From positions 496,001 through 560,000 of the forward strand of contig CAILAC010000010.1 of the NCBI GenBank assembly GCA_903832055.1: a stretch of 64,000 nucleotides of DNA. The letters run 5' to 3'. A program made the translations under genes and the position numbers. Origin of the DNA: an uncultured Acidobacteriota bacterium (GTDB taxonomy: Bacteria; Acidobacteriota; Terriglobia; Terriglobales; Acidobacteriaceae). Below the pieces are notes generated by a model. It made no database searches. It was not told the origin of the DNA and saw nothing but the letters and a program-made list of their open reading frames with translations. Below are positions 25,597-37,164 of the stretch, in pieces (within the stretch, counting starts at the first letter, position 1; each line of letters opens with the position of its first letter).

Positions 25597-26147
25597 CGCC
25601 TTACCTCTTTCAAGCGGTCACGGAACAATCGATACATTGCGCCGTCATAGCGGAACCTGAGTTCTTCGGGCTGGGCAGGAGTTCCAGTCATCGCTAAAAC
25701 GTCTCTGTATCCGTTCGTCCTTCGCTTCTCAAGTGTAAGGGTATGTCCTATCGTGAATAGGATTACTCGGGTTTCCTTGTTGCTTGTACGCACAATCCAA
25801 AACCAGTCAGAATCTCCTGCAGCCATCGGTATTCGTGTGCCTGTAACAACCCACACCTTGTCTACAGAGCTGCCAGCATCAGTAGTGACGGCTTTGAAAT
25901 AGCTGCGGAACGATTCCCTACCTTGGTCCTCAACGTCCTCAAGCCCCTCTTGGACTTCTGCCCTTGCCAAGAGCGCATCTAATACGGCATCTGAAGGTGT
26001 GGTTGCGCTCTCGAACCCATGGTCATCGTCAAAGGAATGAACTCTTGTCGATGAACTCGCTTTGGGGGATAACTCCTGTGCACAGCAAGCAATTTGCGTG
26101 CCCAAGACGATGCACAGAGCGAGTATCCAAGATGTTGCGCACGACAT
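25593..26147 (-). CDS. Exported protein of unknown function
   Basis: 184 residues from ATG 26147, just downstream of GGGGGAG and one base after the purB stop. The signal-like segment SWILALCIVLGTQIACCAQ ends with Ala-Cys, a possible lipobox. The mature part is a mixed alpha/beta domain (DSDWFWIVRTSNKETRVILFTIGHTLTL) without a known match. It sits between purB and ubiX in one tight transcription unit, with a 4-base overlap into ubiX, so it is likely cotranscribed, though it reads like a later insertion. Confidence 0.6.
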   Translation of the reverse strand: MSCATSWILALCIVLGTQIACCAQELSPKASSSTRVHSFDDDHGFESATTPSDAVLDALLARAEVQEGLEDVEDQGRESFRSYFKAVTTDAGSSVDKVWVVTGTRIPMAAGDSDWFWIVRTSNKETRVILFTIGHTLTLEKRRTNGYRDVLAMTGTPAQPEELRFRYDGAMYRLFRDRLKEVRR

Positions 26148-26148
26148 A

Positions 26149-27459
26149 CTACTCCCCCAGCACCCGCGCAAAAATCGCATCCACATTCCCCAACTGCCGC
26201 GTCATATCAAACGTCTTCGCCAGATGCTCCTCCGTCAGCAGCGCCGCAATCTCCGCATCCCGCGCCACCTCCTCGCGAAACACCAAGTCTTCCTTCCACG
26301 CCCGCATCGCATGACCCTGCACCAGCCGGTACGCATCCTCGCGCATCATCCCCGCCTCGGCCAGGTCAAGCAGCAGTTGCCCAGAAAAAATCAGCCCGCC
26401 CGTCGACTCCAGATTGCGCAGCATCCGCGCCGGGTACACCAGCAGCTTGTCGATCAGGTTCGCCGTCTTCGTCAGCAGATAATGCGTCAAGACTGTAGAG
26501 TCCGGAAAGATCACCCGCTCCACCGAAGAGTGCGAAATATCCCGCTCATGCCACAGCGGAATATTCTCAAACGCCGCCTGAGCATTGCTCCGCAGCACCC
26601 GAGCGAGCCCACTGATCTGCTCGCTCGTGATGGGATTCTTCTTATGCGGCATCGCCGAAGAACCCTTCTGCTTCTCGCTGAAATACTCCTGAGCCTCCCG
26701 CACCTCCGTCCGCTGCAGGTGCCGAATTTCCGTCGCAATCTTGTCCAGCGTGCTCCCAATCAGCGCCAGCACCGCGATAAACGCCGCATGCCGGTCCCGC
26801 TGAATCACCTGCGTCGCCACCGGCGCCGGCTTCAGCCCCAGCCGCGCACAAATCTGCTCCTCATGCCGCGGGCTCAGATGCCCAAACGTCCCCACCGCCC
26901 CCGACAGCTTGCCCACGCGCATATCTTCCGCAGCCGCATCAAAGCGCACCAGGTTGCGCTCCATCTCCGCAAACCAATTCAGAATCTTCAGTCCAAATGT
27001 CGTCGGCTCCGCGTGAATCCCGTGCGTCCGCCCAATCGTCGGCGTGTGTTTGAACTCCACCGCCCGCTTCCGCAGCACCGCCAGAAACCCCACCAGCGCC
27101 TCGCGAATCAGCCCCGAAGCCTCCGCCACCTGCAACGCCTGCGCCGTATCCACAATGTCATTCGAGGTCAGCCCATAATGCAGCCATCGCGACTCAGCAT
27201 CCAGCCCCTGCGCTTTCAGGCTCTCGGCAACCGCCGTCGTGAAAGCAATCACATCATGCTTCACCTCCAGCTCAATCGCCTGAATCCGCGCCACATCAAA
27301 GCTCGCCTTCGACGCGATCGCCTCCGCCGCCGCCACAGGAATCACCCCGTCCTCAGCCAGCACCGTGCTCGCCGCAGACTCCACACGCAGCCAGCAGGTA
27401 TATTTGTTCTCTTCCGTCCAGATGCGCCCCATCGCGGGCAAAGTATAACGATCGATCAA
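26149..27459 (-). CDS. purB: Adenylosuccinate lyase
   Basis: Acts twice in purine synthesis, splitting fumarate from SAICAR and adenylosuccinate. 436 residues from TTG 27459. I prefer this start because GGGAGA lies seven bases upstream and the protein then begins (M)IDRYTLPAMGRIW, the usual PurB N-terminus. The superfamily signature GSSAMPHKKNP is intact, as are GRTHGIHAEPTTFG and the catalytic-His region. First gene of the purB-unknown-ubiX unit. Confidence 0.94.
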   Translation of the reverse strand: MIDRYTLPAMGRIWTEENKYTCWLRVESAASTVLAEDGVIPVAAAEAIASKASFDVARIQAIELEVKHDVIAFTTAVAESLKAQGLDAESRWLHYGLTSNDIVDTAQALQVAEASGLIREALVGFLAVLRKRAVEFKHTPTIGRTHGIHAEPTTFGLKILNWFAEMERNLVRFDAAAEDMRVGKLSGAVGTFGHLSPRHEEQICARLGLKPAPVATQVIQRDRHAAFIAVLALIGSTLDKIATEIRHLQRTEVREAQEYFSEKQKGSSAMPHKKNPITSEQISGLARVLRSNAQAAFENIPLWHERDISHSSVERVIFPDSTVLTHYLLTKTANLIDKLLVYPARMLRNLESTGGLIFSGQLLLDLAEAGMMREDAYRLVQGHAMRAWKEDLVFREEVARDAEIAALLTEEHLAKTFDMTRQLGNVDAIFARVLGE

Positions 27460-27652
27460 GCAGGGTTCTCCCAACGGCCCACATTCTGCAGGCCAACCCC
27501 TAATTGTATCGGCTAAAGTGACCTGTCATCCCGAGCGCAGCGAACGATAAGTCTTTCGATTCAGTCGCAACAAACATCGGGTGCCCCATCCATGTCGCAG
27601 CCCCACCGCGACATGGGTGGGAGAAACGATCCCCGCCCCAAATCCCAAACCC

Positions 27653-27913
27653 CTACAACCGCTCGTGAATCCCAAACTTCGCATCCAACTCGTCATACAG
27701 CAATCCCCGCCCCGGCCGGTACGGCTGAAACCACTCCCCATCCAGCACCAACTGCGGAATCGCCCGCTTCCCCACATGTCGCAGCACTTCCTCTGAAGCC
27801 TTGGGGTCAGCCTCGATATCAATCTCCGTAAAAGCAATCCCGTGCTTGTCTAAATAACGTTTCGTTTCGCGGCAATCACGGCACCAGGGTGCGGAATACA
27901 TAAGAACCTGCAT
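27653..27913 (-). CDS. Glutaredoxin-like protein
   Basis: 86-residue single-domain thioredoxin-fold protein. The N-terminal strand VLMYSAPWCRDC supplies a CRDC redox pair (Cys11, Cys14), followed by IDIEADP and RAIPQLVLDGEW, which contains the cis-proline. It resembles NrdH and mycoredoxin-type proteins that lack the glutathione-binding tail. The electron donor is unknown. It is a single gene with a dispersed repeat on each side (27526-27560 and 27955-28110). Confidence 0.84.
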   Translation of the reverse strand: MQVLMYSAPWCRDCRETKRYLDKHGIAFTEIDIEADPKASEEVLRHVGKRAIPQLVLDGEWFQPYRPGRGLLYDELDAKFGIHERL

Positions 27914-27954
27914 ATCCCTAGTCTACGCGTTTTCCTCATCTTCGGCCTTCCCAC

Positions 27955-28110
27955 AAGCGCTGTCATCCTGAGAGCATGAGGTCCCCACAAACAGGTCCAC
28001 CGTTTGTGGGGTGAAAAGCGAAGGACCTGCGTCTGCTTTTGAAGGGTAAGCCGGGGTTTCAACCCCGGCAATCTGACGACCGCAACGAGCGGGGTTTTTA
28101 ACCCCTGCGG
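27955..28110. repeat. Intergenic repeat and small palindromes
   Basis: Contains GTCATCCTGAG, an 11-bp inverted pair CCCCACAAACA/TGTTTGTGGGG-like around 27981-28013, AGCGAAGGACCTGCGTCTGC, and GCCGGGG-TTTCAA-CCCCGGC. Parts match the dispersed intergenic family at 23.5, 36.2 and 40.7 kb. No gene is visible. Confidence 0.6.
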
Positions 28111-28168
28111 TACGCTTTCCTCAGCGGGATACCACAAAATTCTCGAGTCGTTGTTTTACGATGAACCC

Positions 28169-28678
28169 ATGCCTGCCAGCCCATCTACCCAACTCACCGC
28201 CGCCGAAATCAAATCCCTCCTCCACCTCGAAGCCCACCCCTACGAGGGCGGCTACTTCCGCCGGACGTACACCTCGCAGCTAAACGTCGAACTGGAGCGT
28301 GGTTCCCGAGCGGCAGGCACCGCCATCTACTACTTCCTCGAACCCGGCACCTTCAGCGAAATGCACACCCTCTCCTCCGACGAACTCTTCCACTTCTACT
28401 ACGGCGACCCCGTAGAGATGCTCCAACTCTGGCCCAATGGCGAATCCAATATCGTCATCCTCGGCCCCGACCTCGCCGCAGGCCATCAAGTCCAGCACTT
28501 AGTCCCGGCTGGAGTCTGGCAAGGCACAAAACTCCTCGGCGACGGCAAAGTAGCCCTGCTAGGCTGCTCCGTAACCCCCGGCTTCGACCACGCCGACTAC
28601 ACCAGCGCAAGCTACCAAGAGCTAGCGGCAAATTGGCCGGAACACGCTCAGCGCATCCGCACACTGACGCGAAATTAA
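28169..28678 (+). CDS. Cupin-fold protein, DUF985 family
   Basis: 169 residues from ATG 28169 (TTG 28151 is an alternative). The family pattern is clear: LHLEAHPYEGGYFRRTYTS near the start, AIYYFLEPGTFSEMHTLSSDELFHFYYGDPVEML in the centre, VPAGVWQGTKLLGDGKVALLGCSVTPGFDHADY near the end. These are double-stranded beta-helix cupins of unknown function. The histidines of the H-x4-E motif suggest a metal or sugar site. Single gene. Confidence 0.88.
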   Translation: MPASPSTQLTAAEIKSLLHLEAHPYEGGYFRRTYTSQLNVELERGSRAAGTAIYYFLEPGTFSEMHTLSSDELFHFYYGDPVEMLQLWPNGESNIVILGPDLAAGHQVQHLVPAGVWQGTKLLGDGKVALLGCSVTPGFDHADYTSASYQELAANWPEHAQRIRTLTRN

Positions 28679-28912
28679 GCTGAAAACCAAGACCATCCCA
28701 GCGGCAATCCGTTCCGGCTCTGTAACAGGGCACGGCTTCCAGCCGTGCCACAAACACCGTCCAAGCCTCCCAACGAGGAGCCTCGATGGCTCCGAGCGCC
28801 TTTGTATCTTCCACAGGTGATAAGCAGGTTTCTCACGACTGATCTTGCAGATTGTCGTAGCATGTCTCTAAAGTAGCCTTTTACCAATAAATGGCAATCG
28901 GATCACACAAGA

Positions 28913-29236
28913 ATGAAATACGACACACTTTTGCGCAGTGGCTTCACCTTCTACTTATTGGTAGGCTATGTGTCTGCATACTACTACGCGAAACGTTCTA
29001 CGAGGAAGACACAAGCCGATCTGCGTCGTAGCTCGTTAGCCCGGGCAGGCTCGTGGGCACTTATCGTTCTTATGCCGTTCTGTGCCGCATCCGCTCTTTA
29101 TGGCATTCGAGACATACTACTTGCGCCCCTGCTGATAGGGGCTACGATAAATGTTTTTTGGTTTTACTCCGGCTGCAGTGGACTTCTGCAAGGGACGACG
29201 AAGCCGCATTCAACTGATAGGCAAAAGGACTCGTAA
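28913..29236 (+). CDS. Small membrane protein of unknown function
   Basis: 107 residues with three hydrophobic segments (about 8-26, 50-66, 72-92) and a basic loop RSTRKTQADLRRSS after the first. Codon use is notably different from the surroundings (many A/T third positions), and the 230 bases upstream hold a palindromic repeat GGGCACGGCTTCCAGCCGTGCC. Both suggest recent arrival. I do not recognise the family, and coding status is probable rather than certain. Confidence 0.5.
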   Translation: MKYDTLLRSGFTFYLLVGYVSAYYYAKRSTRKTQADLRRSSLARAGSWALIVLMPFCAASALYGIRDILLAPLLIGATINVFWFYSGCSGLLQGTTKPHSTDRQKDS

Positions 29237-29307
29237 GACGACCTGTACTCGACTCGAATCCCTACCGATACGTAGGCTTGTGTCGACCGAACCCGCGGTA
29301 TTCTCAA

Positions 29308-29754
29308 TCATCGTCTCTCCCGAAAAAAAGCCCTTAACAACTCACTCGACTCCGCCGCCAGCAACCCTGAATCCAACTGCATCTGATGATTCAATCGGGG
29401 ATGGTTAATTACCGAAAGCACCGAGCCCGCCGCCCCAGCCTTGGGGTCCGCCGTGGCATACACCACGCGATCCAGCCGCGCATGCACCAGCGCCCCGGCA
29501 CACATCGAGCAAGGCTCCAGCGTCACAAACATCGTGCATCCACCCAGCCGGTGATTCCCAAGCGCCTGCCCCGCAGCCCGCAGCGCCACCACCTCGGCAT
29601 GCCCCGTAGGATCGTTATCCCGCATCACGCGATTCTGGGCCCGCACCAGCACCTCATCGCCGCGCACAATCACCGCTCCCACAGGCACTTCCCCCGCCTG
29701 CCCCGCAGCAATCGCCTCATCCAGCGCCAGTTGTAAATAATCGAGATCGTTCAT
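29308..29754 (-). CDS. tadA: tRNA-specific adenosine deaminase
   Basis: Converts the wobble adenosine of tRNA-Arg(ACG) to inosine. 148 residues, usual length. The zinc site is complete: His52-Ala-Glu54 and Pro-Cys82-x-x-Cys85 (TLEPCSMCAGA). The C-terminal DPKAGAAGSVLSVINHPRLNHQ is the tRNA-binding segment typical of TadA rather than of riboflavin or guanine deaminases. Single gene. Confidence 0.94.
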   Translation of the reverse strand: MNDLDYLQLALDEAIAAGQAGEVPVGAVIVRGDEVLVRAQNRVMRDNDPTGHAEVVALRAAGQALGNHRLGGCTMFVTLEPCSMCAGALVHARLDRVVYATADPKAGAAGSVLSVINHPRLNHQMQLDSGLLAAESSELLRAFFRERR

Positions 29755-29810
29755 CCGTACTTACTATTCTTGCATCGCGGCAGGCCCATGCCGAAGAGAA
29801 AGGCTATCCA

Positions 29811-30173
29811 TCACTGCCCTTGAATCAAGTTTCCATTCGAAACATGCGTCAAGCAGCCCCACCCGTCGTTTCGTCCTCCCAAAGGACCGCAAACACTTTC
29901 CAGTAGAACTTCGAATTCGCCAATCGCAGCGTGAGACGGCACCATATGCTTCACAACCACGACATCCCAAGGGTAATCGCCATCAGGACGAACAAGTTCG
30001 ACAGATGCCGCATACCCTAGTCCGCAGAAATGCTCAGCGAACTGGGTAGCCCCGGACTCCTGATCGAAAATCACCGAATAATCGATATCTCTGGGAATCG
30101 AAAGATCGTCATCCTTCGACTGCAAACGGCGCAATACGTCCCCGTTTTCGTCATCTGGAAATTGTGATTCCAT
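29811..30173 (-). CDS. RraB-family protein (ribonuclease E inhibitor-like)
   Basis: 120 residues. The pattern NGDVLRRLQSKDDDLSIPRDIDYSVIF, then FAEHFCGLGYAASVE and WDVVVVKHMVPSHAAIGEFEVLLES, matches the RraB/DUF1260 family. In E. coli RraB binds and inhibits RNase E. In other phyla the family is scattered and often lies near immunity or stand-alone unknown genes, so the inhibitor role is only suggested. Codon use is less GC-biased than the genes on either side. Confidence 0.75.
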   Translation of the reverse strand: MESQFPDDENGDVLRRLQSKDDDLSIPRDIDYSVIFDQESGATQFAEHFCGLGYAASVELVRPDGDYPWDVVVVKHMVPSHAAIGEFEVLLESVCGPLGGRNDGWGCLTHVSNGNLIQGQ

Positions 30174-30210
30174 TCCAGTCCTTTCGTCGAGGCCACTCGA
30201 TCTGTTGCTA

Positions 30211-31269
30211 TTAGCTCAACCCCGCAGGCTGCTGCTGCGTCATGCAATGCAGCGTCCCAAGCCCCCAAACCAAATCCACACAGTGAATCCCGATCACCTC
30301 GCGCCCCGGAAACAGCTCCCCCAAAATCCCCAGCGCCACGCGATCGTTCACATCATGAAACGTCGGCACCAGCACCACACCATTCGCAATATAGAAGTTC
30401 GCATAACTCGCCGGCAGCCGCTGCCCGCGAAAGACCACCGGCTTCGGCAACGGCAGCTCCACAATCGTCCACTGCTTCCCTGCCGGCGTCCGCGAAGCCC
30501 GCAGCCGCGCCAGATTCTCGGCAAGCGGAGCATGGTTCTCATCCGCCGCATTCGCCTCCACCGCCGTCACAATCGTCTCCGGCGCCACAAACCGCGTAAT
30601 GTCGTCCACATGCCCGTGCGTGTCATCGCCCGCCACCCCACGGTCCAGCCAGATCACCTGGTCAATCCCCAGGTAGTCGTGAAACGCCTGCTCCAGCCCC
30701 TCCCGTGAAACCCCGGGGTTCCGCTGCTGCACCTCGCTCAGCAAACACTCCTCGGTCGTAATCAGCGTCCCCGCCCCGTTCACATCGATGCTGCCACCCT
30801 CTAAAACCAGCCGATGCTTCCCCGCAAACGGCTGCCACCGCTGCAGCCCCGTCAGCCGCGCCACATGCTCGGGAACCCGGTCGTCCTTGCGCCAGTCGTC
30901 ATACTTCGCCCACGCATTGAACTTCCAGTCCGTAATCCCAATCTGCCCGGCAGCATCCTTGACGAATATCGGTCCCGAATCCCGCAGCCAAACCCGGTCC
31001 GTCGGCCAGACGTGAAACACCACCCGGCCCAGCTCCGCCCCGGCCCGCTTCAAAATCCCCTCAGCCCGCCGCCGCACCGCCTCCGAACCCACGATGATAT
31101 TCACCGTCTCGTGAGCCGAAAGCAGCCGCACAATCTCCGCATACACCCACGGAATCGCCGCAAACTTCCCCGGCCAATCGCTCGCGTTCTGCGGCCAGCC
31201 CAGCCAAGTCCCCTCGTGAGCCTCCCACTCCGCTGGCATGCGAAACCCCAACTCCCTCGGCGTCTGCAT
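30211..31269 (-). CDS. aguA: Agmatine deiminase
   Basis: Converts agmatine to N-carbamoylputrescine. 352 residues of the guanidino-group modifying fold. Visible: MPAEWEAHEGTWLGWPQN at the N-terminus, VWLRDSGPIFV, VLEGGSIDVNG, DDTHGHVDDITRFV (catalytic His and Asp), and the C-terminal active Cys in GTLHCMTQQQPAG. The stop of the upstream aguB lies 3 bases before this ATG, so the two steps are encoded in one operon. No arginine decarboxylase gene is in the window. Confidence 0.94.
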   Translation of the reverse strand: MQTPRELGFRMPAEWEAHEGTWLGWPQNASDWPGKFAAIPWVYAEIVRLLSAHETVNIIVGSEAVRRRAEGILKRAGAELGRVVFHVWPTDRVWLRDSGPIFVKDAAGQIGITDWKFNAWAKYDDWRKDDRVPEHVARLTGLQRWQPFAGKHRLVLEGGSIDVNGAGTLITTEECLLSEVQQRNPGVSREGLEQAFHDYLGIDQVIWLDRGVAGDDTHGHVDDITRFVAPETIVTAVEANAADENHAPLAENLARLRASRTPAGKQWTIVELPLPKPVVFRGQRLPASYANFYIANGVVLVPTFHDVNDRVALGILGELFPGREVIGIHCVDLVWGLGTLHCMTQQQPAGLS

Positions 31270-31272
31270 GGC

Positions 31273-32220
31273 TTACTTCCACTCCGTCGTCGTAAACTCC
31301 GCATCCAGAAACCGCTGCGTGATCCCGCCATACGCATCAATCCGCCGGTCACGCAGGAAAGGCCAGTTCCGCCGCGTGTCTTCGAGCAGCGCCGGATCGA
31401 TCTCCCCAATCAAAATCTCCTCCGCATCATGCGAAGCCTTCGCAATCACCCGCCCAAACGGGTCCGCCAAAAACGATCCGCCCCAGAACTCCAGCCCCAG
31501 CCCCTCGACCTTGTTCCCGCGCACATCGCCCTGCTCGTGTCCTACCCGGTTCACACCCGCCACATACACCCCGTTCGCAATCGCATGCGCCCGCTGGATT
31601 GTCTGCCACGCGTCATACTGCGCCGCGCCAAACTCTGCCTTTTCAGCAGGATGCCACCCAATCGCCGTCGGGTAAAACAGTGCCTCCGCTCCCTGCAGCG
31701 CGGTAAGACGCGCTCCCTCCGGATACCACTGGTCCCAGCAGACAAGCGTCCCAATCCGCCCAAACGCCGTGTCCACCGCCTGGAACCCCCGGTCCCCCGG
31801 CGTGAAGTAATACTTCTCGTAATACAGCGGATCATCCGGAATATGCATCTTCCGATACACGCTCGCCACCGACCCATCTGTGTGAAATGTCACCGCCGTG
31901 TTGTGGTACAGCCCCGCCGCCCGTCTCTCGAAGAGAGAAGCAATCACCACCGTCCGCGTCTCCCGAGCCACCTCCGCAATCCGAGCCGTCGTCGGTCCCG
32001 GTATCGCCTCCGCCAGCTCAAATAGCCGCGTGTCCTCCCGCTGGCAAAAATACTGCGCCTGAAAAAGCTCCGGCAGGCAAATCACATTCGCCCCCAGCCT
32101 GGCTGCCGCGCGCACATGCTCCAGCGCACGATCCAGGTTCGCCTCCGGGTCAGGCCCCATCTTCATCTGAATCAGGCCCACGTTGTATTTACGCGACTTG
32201 GAATTGCCAATCGTAGACAT
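31273..32220 (-). CDS. aguB: N-carbamoylputrescine amidase
   Basis: Nitrilase-superfamily enzyme that releases putrescine, CO2 and ammonia from N-carbamoylputrescine. 315 residues from ATG 32220 (GGAGAG upstream). The catalytic triad is visible: Glu in VICLPELFQ, Lys in SVYRKMHIPDD and Cys in TLVCWDQWYPE. The segment YYEKYYFTPGD is characteristic of this subfamily. It is the first gene of the aguB-aguA operon for putrescine synthesis from agmatine. Confidence 0.94.
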   Translation of the reverse strand: MSTIGNSKSRKYNVGLIQMKMGPDPEANLDRALEHVRAAARLGANVICLPELFQAQYFCQREDTRLFELAEAIPGPTTARIAEVARETRTVVIASLFERRAAGLYHNTAVTFHTDGSVASVYRKMHIPDDPLYYEKYYFTPGDRGFQAVDTAFGRIGTLVCWDQWYPEGARLTALQGAEALFYPTAIGWHPAEKAEFGAAQYDAWQTIQRAHAIANGVYVAGVNRVGHEQGDVRGNKVEGLGLEFWGGSFLADPFGRVIAKASHDAEEILIGEIDPALLEDTRRNWPFLRDRRIDAYGGITQRFLDAEFTTTEWK

Positions 32221-32379
32221 TTCTACACTCTCTCCAGGGCATTTCTGACACTGCAAAAAAAGCTCCCAAATTCCGAGCTTAACCGATCACACGCCTCTCG
32301 GAGCCCTCATTTTGGAGGAGCCAAAAGCAGCTTCATACTTTTCATTTGAGATTCATCATTCGACGGCGTCTTCAACTTC

Positions 32380-33477
32380 TCAGTGAGCCGGCTTCGATTG
32401 AGCAAACCATCCTCGAATCTTCGCCCGCGACGGAATCTCCACCAACCGATAGCTCACAACGGCTGCCACCAGCGCTCCCAGAATGCGGAGATAAATCGAG
32501 AATCGCTGTGTCGCTTCCGAAAGAATGAAAAGCTGCTGCCAGAGATAAAGGCTGTAAGAGAGCAGCCCCAGTTGCACCATCGGCCATGACTCCAGCACCC
32601 GTCGTACGATTCCCATCTCGCCCGACAGCAACCAGAAAATGAACGCCACAATGCACACGCATTCAAGTGTCGGCGTAATCACGACCTCAGCGCCGCGAAT
32701 CTTCGCCTCGAGCACCGGCCGCAGCACAAACACTCCAAAGCCACACAACCACGGAATTGCGCCGCGGAACTTCAGCGTCTTAAACCGATCCAAAATCCCA
32801 TCCTTGCAGAGATAGGCCGCCATCGCGCCCCACATGATCATGTCCGCGCCCGTATGGAACATCATCATCAGCTGCCCACGCGTCGCTGGAATAAGAAAAT
32901 ACGACGCCACGCGCAGCACCGGGAATACCAGAATCGACCCAACAGCGATCTGACCGCCTCTCTTGCGTCCCAACAGAATCAGCGTCGCCGGCCACACCAG
33001 GTAAAACTGCTCTTCCAGTGAAAGCGTCCACAGATGGCCGAGAATCTCGCTCGCAGCAGCCGAAGGCGAGGTCCACAAACTCTGATAATTCCAAAGAAAA
33101 GTCGATGCCGTCACAAAATCAGGCCAATGCAGGTCGACAGAATGCAACAAAGTCAGCACGACAAGAGTCAGAATGTACAGATAAAAGGCCGGGAAAATTC
33201 GCGCAATGCGACGCTCGTAAAAACCCGTAATCGAAATCCGCCCCGTCTTGTCCTCTTCCCCAAAAAGCAAAGTCGTAATAAGGAAGCCGCTCAGGACGAA
33301 AAATACCCTCACGCCAAAATGACCATCCAATACCGAATCAGCCAGCGGCGCAAACCGGGTTTTGAAAAAAGGAATATATGGTTTGGAATGCCCGATAACC
33401 ACCAGGGCAATAGAAAATGCCCGCAATCCATCTAAATAAGGAATACGCCCTGTAATCGGCCACTTTATCTTCGACAT
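32380..33477 (-). CDS. Acyltransferase family 3 membrane protein (OafA/YrhL-like)
   Basis: 365 residues from ATG 33477 with about ten membrane helices. The family motifs are [19 protein letters not shown] (first helix, catalytic His), [26 protein letters not shown] (R-x10-R region) and [15 protein letters not shown]. Such proteins O-acetylate or otherwise acylate surface glycans, taking acyl groups across the inner membrane. No SGNH domain is fused. It is divergent from icd. The acceptor is unknown. Confidence 0.9.
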   Translation of the reverse strand: MSKIKWPITGRIPYLDGLRAFSIALVVIGHSKPYIPFFKTRFAPLADSVLDGHFGVRVFFVLSGFLITTLLFGEEDKTGRISITGFYERRIARIFPAFYLYILTLVVLTLLHSVDLHWPDFVTASTFLWNYQSLWTSPSAAASEILGHLWTLSLEEQFYLVWPATLILLGRKRGGQIAVGSILVFPVLRVASYFLIPATRGQLMMMFHTGADMIMWGAMAAYLCKDGILDRFKTLKFRGAIPWLCGFGVFVLRPVLEAKIRGAEVVITPTLECVCIVAFIFWLLSGEMGIVRRVLESWPMVQLGLLSYSLYLWQQLFILSEATQRFSIYLRILGALVAAVVSYRLVEIPSRAKIRGWFAQSKPAH

Positions 33478-33686
33478 TGAGCAGAGACTACCACAGCTCG
33501 TTTCCCTTCCAAAGCAGAAACGCGCCCCCAATTCGTGCCTCCAAAGCATCTTCCTGCCCATCGAAGACCGCACCGAATTGCCACCCCCAATTTCAGGGTG
33601 ATAGCCTTACTTGTTGGATTTACGCAGGTTTTCCTCCGCAATCTTCAATCCCGCACCCTCACTCGTCGAAAGGAACAGGCACAGGA

Positions 33687-36112
<2,426 letters not shown>

Positions 36113-36136
36113 CCGCAACTCATGCACAAAAGCAAT

Positions 36137-36159
36137 AGGGCCGCTCTGGGAGCGGCCCT
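36137..36159. terminator. Terminator after mdh
   Basis: Perfect 10-bp arms AGGGCCGCTC (36137-36146) and GAGCGGCCCT (36150-36159) with loop TGG, extended by AAAAGCA/TGCTTTT outside with small bulges. CTGCTTTTG follows. Confidence 0.85.
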
Positions 36160-36164
36160 CTGCT

Positions 36165-36395
36165 TTTGACGTTGCCTTTGCACTCGCTGTAGCCTTTGCT
36201 TTTCTGTCTGTCATTCCCACAGGGAATCTGCTTCAAGCCGTTGTTTTTGCCTTTGCTCTTCTGTCTGTCATTCCCAAAGGGGATCCCAGGTCGAGAACAA
36301 ACTCCAGCCCTCAAGGTCTTGTAACAGGGCACGACTTAAGTCGTGCCACTAAAGCCAATCAAATCAAAGGGGCTTCAGCCCCTGAGGGAAGCTTC
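36165..36395. repeat. Dispersed intergenic repeats, copies 2a and 2b plus palindromes
   Basis: Two tandem occurrences of CTTTTCTGTCTGTCATTCCC with GGGAATCTGCTT or GGGGATCCC, then a GGGCACGAC/GTCGTGCC palindrome (36326-36348) and GGGGCTTCAGCCCC. The first block matches 23.55 kb and, reversed, 40.75 kb. I see no gene between the mdh terminator and the terminator at 36503. Confidence 0.7.
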
Positions 36396-36502
36396 CCTTC
36401 GGTTTCATCCTGATTTCCCGGTCCTTCCGCAGCCTCTTCAGCCCCAGACCCGCGCCCCTGCCCACAAATCTCCGCAATCTCAGAGCGGCATATCCCAAAA
36501 AG

Positions 36503-36542
36503 AAAAAGGCCCAGCCGACGCATCGCGTCAACCGGGCCCTTC
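36503..36542 (-). terminator. Terminator of the cytosolic cyclophilin gene
   Basis: On the minus strand, AAGGGCCCGG...GACGC is followed by GCGTC...GGGCC, then TTTTTCTTTTT. It lies just past the stop of the 36555-37085 gene. Confidence 0.85.
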
Positions 36543-36554
36543 CGCGCGGAAGTT

Positions 36555-37085
36555 TTACGCGACCCGCTCAATCACCACCGACTCCAAAACCACCGGCTTC
36601 AACGGCTTGTCCTGCGAATTCCGCGGCACCGCGGAAATCTTCACCGCAACATCCTGGCCTTCCACAACCTCACCAAAAATCGTGTGGTTGCCCGTCAGCC
36701 AAAGAGTCGGTGCCGTCGTAATAAAGAACTGGCTGCCGTTCGTTCCCGGCCCCGCATTCGCCATCGCCAGCTTGCCCGGCTTGTCAAACTTGTGCGGCGA
36801 TCCCTTCGTCTCGTCCTGGAAGCGATACCCAGGTCCGCCCATGCCAGAACCCGCCGGGTCCCCGCCCTGCACCATGAAGTTAGGAATCACACGATGAAAG
36901 ATCGTGCCGTCATACAGCTTGTTCGTAGACTTCACGCCAGAGACAGGATGTGTCCACTCCCGCTTGCCCTCTGCCAGGTCAATAAAGTTGGCCACCGTAA
37001 TCGGCGCAACTTCAGGGAAAAGCTTCACCGTAATCGTGCCCTCGGTCGTCGTGAAAATCGCATAAGTGCCAGTCGTCAAAGCCAT
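36555..37085 (-). CDS. Peptidyl-prolyl isomerase, cyclophilin type (cytosolic)
   Basis: 176 residues without a signal peptide. Cyclophilin signature residues are present: FHRVIPNFMVQGGDPAGSGMGG with catalytic Arg, GKLAMANAGPGTNGSQFFIT and TIFGEVVEG. It speeds cis-trans isomerisation before proline during folding. The next gene upstream (37165-37926) is an exported paralogue, so a duplication produced one enzyme for each compartment. An intrinsic terminator follows at 36503-36542. Confidence 0.93.
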   Translation of the reverse strand: MALTTGTYAIFTTTEGTITVKLFPEVAPITVANFIDLAEGKREWTHPVSGVKSTNKLYDGTIFHRVIPNFMVQGGDPAGSGMGGPGYRFQDETKGSPHKFDKPGKLAMANAGPGTNGSQFFITTAPTLWLTGNHTIFGEVVEGQDVAVKISAVPRNSQDKPLKPVVLESVVIERVA

Positions 37086-37164
37086 TGAAACTCCTCTTTT
37101 TTTCGTTTACCAATTGTTACTGCTGATTGAGTTACAGCCGGAATACTCCAGCCATCAAAAGTCC

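Noticed and set aside
26062-27516. 484-codon open frame antisense to purB
   Set aside because: Arg/His/Pro-rich shadow of a well-supported adenylosuccinate lyase.
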